The translations under genes were made by a program, and so were the position numbers. Below are positions 61,201-64,000 of a stretch of 64,000 nt of DNA, piece after piece. The notes under the pieces were generated by a model that worked only from the letters and a program-made list of their open reading frames with translations, was not told where the DNA came from and searched no databases. The first letter of the stretch is position 1; the number at the start of each line of letters is the position of its first letter. The stretch comes from Cardinalis cardinalis (lineage: Eukaryota; Chordata; Aves; Passeriformes; Cardinalidae), in NCBI GenBank assembly GCA_014549065.1, contig JACDOX010000508.1, positions 170,879 to 234,878 on the forward strand, given 5' to 3'.

Positions 61201-61539
61201 ACATTGCTCTTAAGCCACCCTTTCCCATTCCCCAGCCCCACCACACCTCTGCATTGCTAGCACAGCTCCCACTGCCACAGTTCTGCTCATTCCCCCAGAA
61301 CCTCCTGCTGTTCACCGTCCTCATTTCACCTGCCTATGAATTCTCATGTTTTTATCTTCCAGAAAAATGCTAAACACAAGATATCTCCAAAGCCAAGGCC
61401 CCCACCTGCTGCTAACTGTGTGCCAACCTTCAAAACCTGCAAGCCACACTTGAATTCCTGCTGTCACTACTGTGCTTTTTGCAAATGCAGAATCTTCCAG
61501 ACCATCTGCCAGTGCCTGATGTTAAACCCCAAGTGTTAA
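58061..61539 (+). CDS. ASIP: Agouti signaling protein (three coding exons, joined)
   Basis: ASIP is a secreted paracrine antagonist and inverse agonist of the melanocortin-1 receptor on melanocytes. It shifts pigment synthesis from eumelanin to pheomelanin and is a major patterning gene for plumage. The exons 58,061-58,214, 60,342-60,403 and 61,363-61,539 give 130 residues, close to the 131-132 of mammals. Residues 1-22 are a signal peptide (MARKNLFLSLLLCYSLFRAA...). A sequon N33-V-S follows, then a basic central segment (SQKVSRKEAENKKSSK, 57-72), a proline-rich hinge (PKPRPPP, 81-87) and a ten-cysteine knot (C91 to C130). I chose the ATG at 58,061 because it aligns with the mammalian start; ATGs at 58,034 and 58,040 are also in frame. 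The cysteine spacing is conserved but the loops are very divergent, and the receptor-contact triad reads Arg115-Ile-Phe. An extra Cys32 is present. A paralogue is possible, but the signal peptide, the LVIEEKTE start and the basic region argue for ASIP rather than AGRP. Confidence 0.9.
58215..60341 (+). other. ASIP: ASIP intron between first and second coding exons
   Basis: A 2.1-kb GT...AG intron, AT-rich, with no recognised repeat or embedded gene. Two unresolved N bases lie at 59,020 and 59,096, among others. Confidence 0.8.
60342..60403 (+). other. ASIP: ASIP second coding exon (basic domain)
   Basis: A 62-base exon, with acceptor CTCATTGAAG|A and donor CCAAG|GTAGGT. It encodes residues 52-72, including the RKSQKVSRKEAE stretch that matches the conserved lysine-rich region of agouti proteins. 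It ends in phase 0. Confidence 0.9.
60404..61362 (+). other. ASIP: ASIP intron between second and third coding exons
   Basis: A 959-base GT...AG intron containing the CR1 fragment at 60,596-60,745. It ends with a good polypyrimidine tract and acceptor, TTTTTATCTTCCAG|A. Confidence 0.8.
60596..60745 (+). mobile_element. CR1 3-prime fragment inside ASIP intron
   Basis: AAGGCCAGGTTGGATGGGGCTTG, then GGTGTCCCTGTGGCAAGGGG and CTTCCCACCTAAAGAATTCC. A short, tail-less CR1 end in the same orientation as the gene. Confidence 0.88.
61363..61539 (+). other. ASIP: ASIP third coding exon (cystine-knot domain)
   Basis: Encodes residues 73-130 and the TAA stop (61,537-61,539). The ten cysteines lie at 91, 98, 105, 106, 109, 112, 114, 121, 123 and 130. 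The loop between C114 and C121 is R-I-F-Q-T-I. The downstream untranslated end is undefined: I noticed no canonical AATAAA in the next kilobase. Confidence 0.9.
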
Positions 61540-63635
61540 GCCAAGTCAGAAACACAGCAAGCCTTCTGTCTTTCATTAGCTTCTCAAGTGCCTATTTCAA
61601 ATTGCCCCATGTCTCTAGTAATCAGAATAGAGAGCTCTGAAGGTTGAATTTGCCCCTCTTAAAATTTAATGGACAGTTGTTATAATGGGATTAATGTTAC
61701 CACAAGCTGGATGTCATTTCAGGGAGCAGACAGCCAGGGACATTGGCACTGATTAGGCATTTTTAGCAAAAGAGCTGTGTTTTATGATGAATTCTGGATT
61801 CCTGTGGGTTTGAGCTTTTATTTGAAGGATCATATTAATGCCAGTCTGCAGAACGGTATAACCAGCACCATAAACCGTGCCCCCATGACACCCAAATAGC
61901 CACTAAAACAGGACTGGTTAGGCCAGTGAGGGACTAGAGCTTGGCTTTGCCCACAGGGACATCACCAGCATTCAGCACAGCCAAAGGATCAGGCTGAAAA
62001 TGCAGGGTTTGAGTTTAACTCCATTTTTACATATTCCACAAAAATCAGGACAAGAATTTATGTAGGTTATTCCACCTGCAAAGATGGACCCAAGGCTATA
62101 AGAACATTTTTTAGTCATTCTCTCAGCATCCACTTCCAGTACTCCCAGGGGTATGACATATATATATACATATACTTAAAACCTAAATGTATCCATGCTT
62201 TGGAATATAAAAATCAGATTATTTTTTCTCCAGACATACCTGTAGGAATCAACTCTTCAGCCTTTCTTCTCCTGCTGCCAAGGACACTGCATGTACAGAG
62301 CCCAAAAGCAGGAAGACATATCTGGGACTTTGAGGAAGAAAGGAAAGATCAGCAAAAGATGAATGTATGTCCCACATGTACATCTTGAAGCAAACCATTC
62401 CAAACAATCAATTCTTTGCCCTTTCTTGCTGCAGGAGCTCCCAGAACCATCTCCAAGGCTGAATTCAGGCAGGAATGTCCAAGTGCTGCAGCAACCAGGG
62501 GAAAAAATACATCACATGCTGTATGAAGACTTAAAGGCTCAGAAAGAGACGGCTGAAGCTCAAGGCAACAGAAGATTTCTTTCTCTTGTTCTCGAAGCTC
62601 TTTGTCTTAAATTTGAGGTATCCAAGATGGCACAGAAGGAAAACCCTTCTTGGTTAAACTCCCAGGAGAGCAAGGAGGGAGCAGACCCAGAAAATGTCCC
62701 TGACACTGAAGACTTTTTATTTGCCAGATTCCAGCTCTTGTTTTTTACCTCCTCTGTAATTACAGTGTCTGTTCCCTGCTCCCTTACTGTTTTTTCTTCT
62801 GTGCTACTTCCTTCTTTTTAGTGTTTTCCCTTTATCCAACTGCTATTCTTTTTTACCACAGGAGCACTCCAGGGCCAACCCACATCTCCCATGTTCTCTC
62901 CACCTGCCTGCACCAGGGTCCCTTCCAGTGCTCTTTAGCTTTCACAACCAGATTTTTCTGGCCGTGAATTTCTAATCAGGAAATCAGGAATTTTCTAATC
63001 CCCTGTGCAGGTCTAATTGAGAAGACAGTTGTTTGCTGATCTATCTCTAAACACAGCTGAGGGCTACAAAAATCTTCTAGGCAGGAAAAGATGATAGAGA
63101 TGACACTCCAACGGGGCTCGAGCTGTATAAAGGGTTTTTAAAAAAAATTCTAATAATCAGTCTAAAGCCCAGAACTCAAAACTAAGGTCAGATATTGACA
63201 GAATTTTTTGTTCATACCAGATATATATATATATATAGTTGTTGGATTAATCTAAGAAAGACCCTAATGATGACAGAATGTCATTGTGCTCCTTAGCTTT
63301 TATAAGGAATATAAGCTTTTATAAGGAATATAAAGAATAAGCTTGAATTCTTGTAAATACGTGTAAGTGTGTCTTTTAGCCAGATTTCTTGGCTCAGGAA
63401 TCTGTAGCCACTCAGTTATTATGAAAAAGGAGAATGAGAAGGAAGAATAATACATTATAATGGATTTCAGAATGTGGCTCCTTCTTTTACTGGCTAGAGA
63501 TTTAGGTTCCATCAAATTTTTTCAAAATTCTCATAACTATAACAAATTGTTGTTGATTTGATGCTTTAAGTTTTAGCTTTCATATTTTCCATATTCTGTA
63601 CTGCATTAGTATATAACTCTGAACTTCATATAAAG
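61540..63635 (+). other. ASIP 3-prime flank, no further gene recognised
   Basis: The beginning is probably the ASIP 3-prime untranslated region. A 152-codon open frame at 62,363-62,821 has no recognisable domain. Short TA runs occur at 62,158-62,172 and 63,222-63,236. Confidence 0.5.
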
Positions 63636-64000
63636 TGTTAGCAAGTTCTCCTCACAGCTCAGTCACACAAAACAATCCTTTTCCAGCCCCAGAACCAAGG
63701 AAACTGTTGCAGCTTCAGGTGTAAAAAGTGCAAACGACAAAAAGGCCCAAAAGGTGCAAACAGCAGNGAATTGAGGAGAGCAGTCTGGGAGGATGGGACT
63801 GCAGAACCTGGAGCTGTAATTGGACAATTAACACCAACATGGAAATGGACCAAAAAGTGTGGAAAAAAGTGTAAAAACTTTAAAAGTGTGATCTGGGGTC
63901 CATCTTGGGTGTAGCCACAGCCAGGCTCTTGTACTGTCCAAGGTGCATCCTTTGAAGGCCTCATAATAAATCCCTACTTTATTCCTTTAACACTGCCTAG
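63636..64000 (+). mobile_element. LTR, ERVL-type, cut by the window end
   Basis: Begins about TGTTAGCAAGTTCTCC and contains GGAGCTGTAATTGGACAATTAA and a polyadenylation signal AATAAA at 63,965-63,970, followed by CCTACTTTATTCC. I recognise this as a common passerine ERVL-type LTR. The 3-prime end lies beyond the window, so solo versus proviral status is unknown. Confidence 0.75.

Noticed and set aside
61363..61539. AGRP instead of ASIP
   Set aside because: The N-terminal LVIEEKTE start, the lysine-rich SRKEAE basic region and the three-exon structure fit ASIP; AGRP lacks that basic domain.
62363..62821. 152-codon open frame 0.8 kb downstream of ASIP
   Set aside because: No recognisable protein family and no clear initiation context. 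It may overlap untranslated or intergenic DNA. I could not support a gene.

Overview
The window looks like an avian, almost certainly songbird (passerine), nuclear contig. The evidence is many CR1 LINE fragments with the typical bird 3-prime tail, several solo LTRs of types I associate with passerines, and one recognisable host gene, the agouti signaling protein gene ASIP. There is no sign of bacterial gene organisation: most long open frames here are by-products of GC-rich CR1 or LTR sequence, or of chance.

Layout. Positions 1-35,500 are gene-free intergenic DNA: a pentanucleotide pyrimidine tract at the left edge, CR1 pieces (about 1.5-2.1, 13.1, 17.0, 18.6, 23.6-24.0, 25.0-25.4 and 30.3-32.0 kb), solo LTRs with target-site duplications (10,453-11,117; 25,484-25,868; 28,936-29,489), an LTR piece near 4.7 kb and AT-rich low-complexity stretches. 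A CpG-rich block lies at about 35.6-36.1 kb and is the best promoter candidate in the upstream DNA. Positions 36.1-43.8 kb are again AT-rich and gene-free. Positions 43,877-51,960 hold a structurally complete endogenous retrovirus on the minus strand (LTR, gag, dUTPase/protease, pol, env, LTR), inserted into the tail of a CR1 element; one LTR is interrupted by a 235-base assembly gap. Positions 52-57 kb carry more CR1 fragments.

The host gene lies at the right end. Three coding exons of ASIP on the plus strand (58,061-58,214; 60,342-60,403; 61,363-61,539) join in frame with canonical splice sites to give a 130-residue secreted melanocortin-receptor antagonist. All ten cysteines of the C-terminal knot are present, but the residues between them are unusually divergent and the receptor-contacting triad reads Arg-Ile-Phe. 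The window ends inside another LTR (63,636 onward).

The most striking observation is the provirus. Its coding strand appears pervasively G-to-A changed: CC dinucleotides are very rare on the window plus strand inside the element but retained in the LTRs. Protease, reverse transcriptase and nucleocapsid key residues are all altered by changes of this type, and stop codons fall where tryptophan would be expected. This is the footprint expected of cytidine-deaminase editing of viral minus-strand cDNA before integration. The second notable point is the divergent ASIP knot domain.
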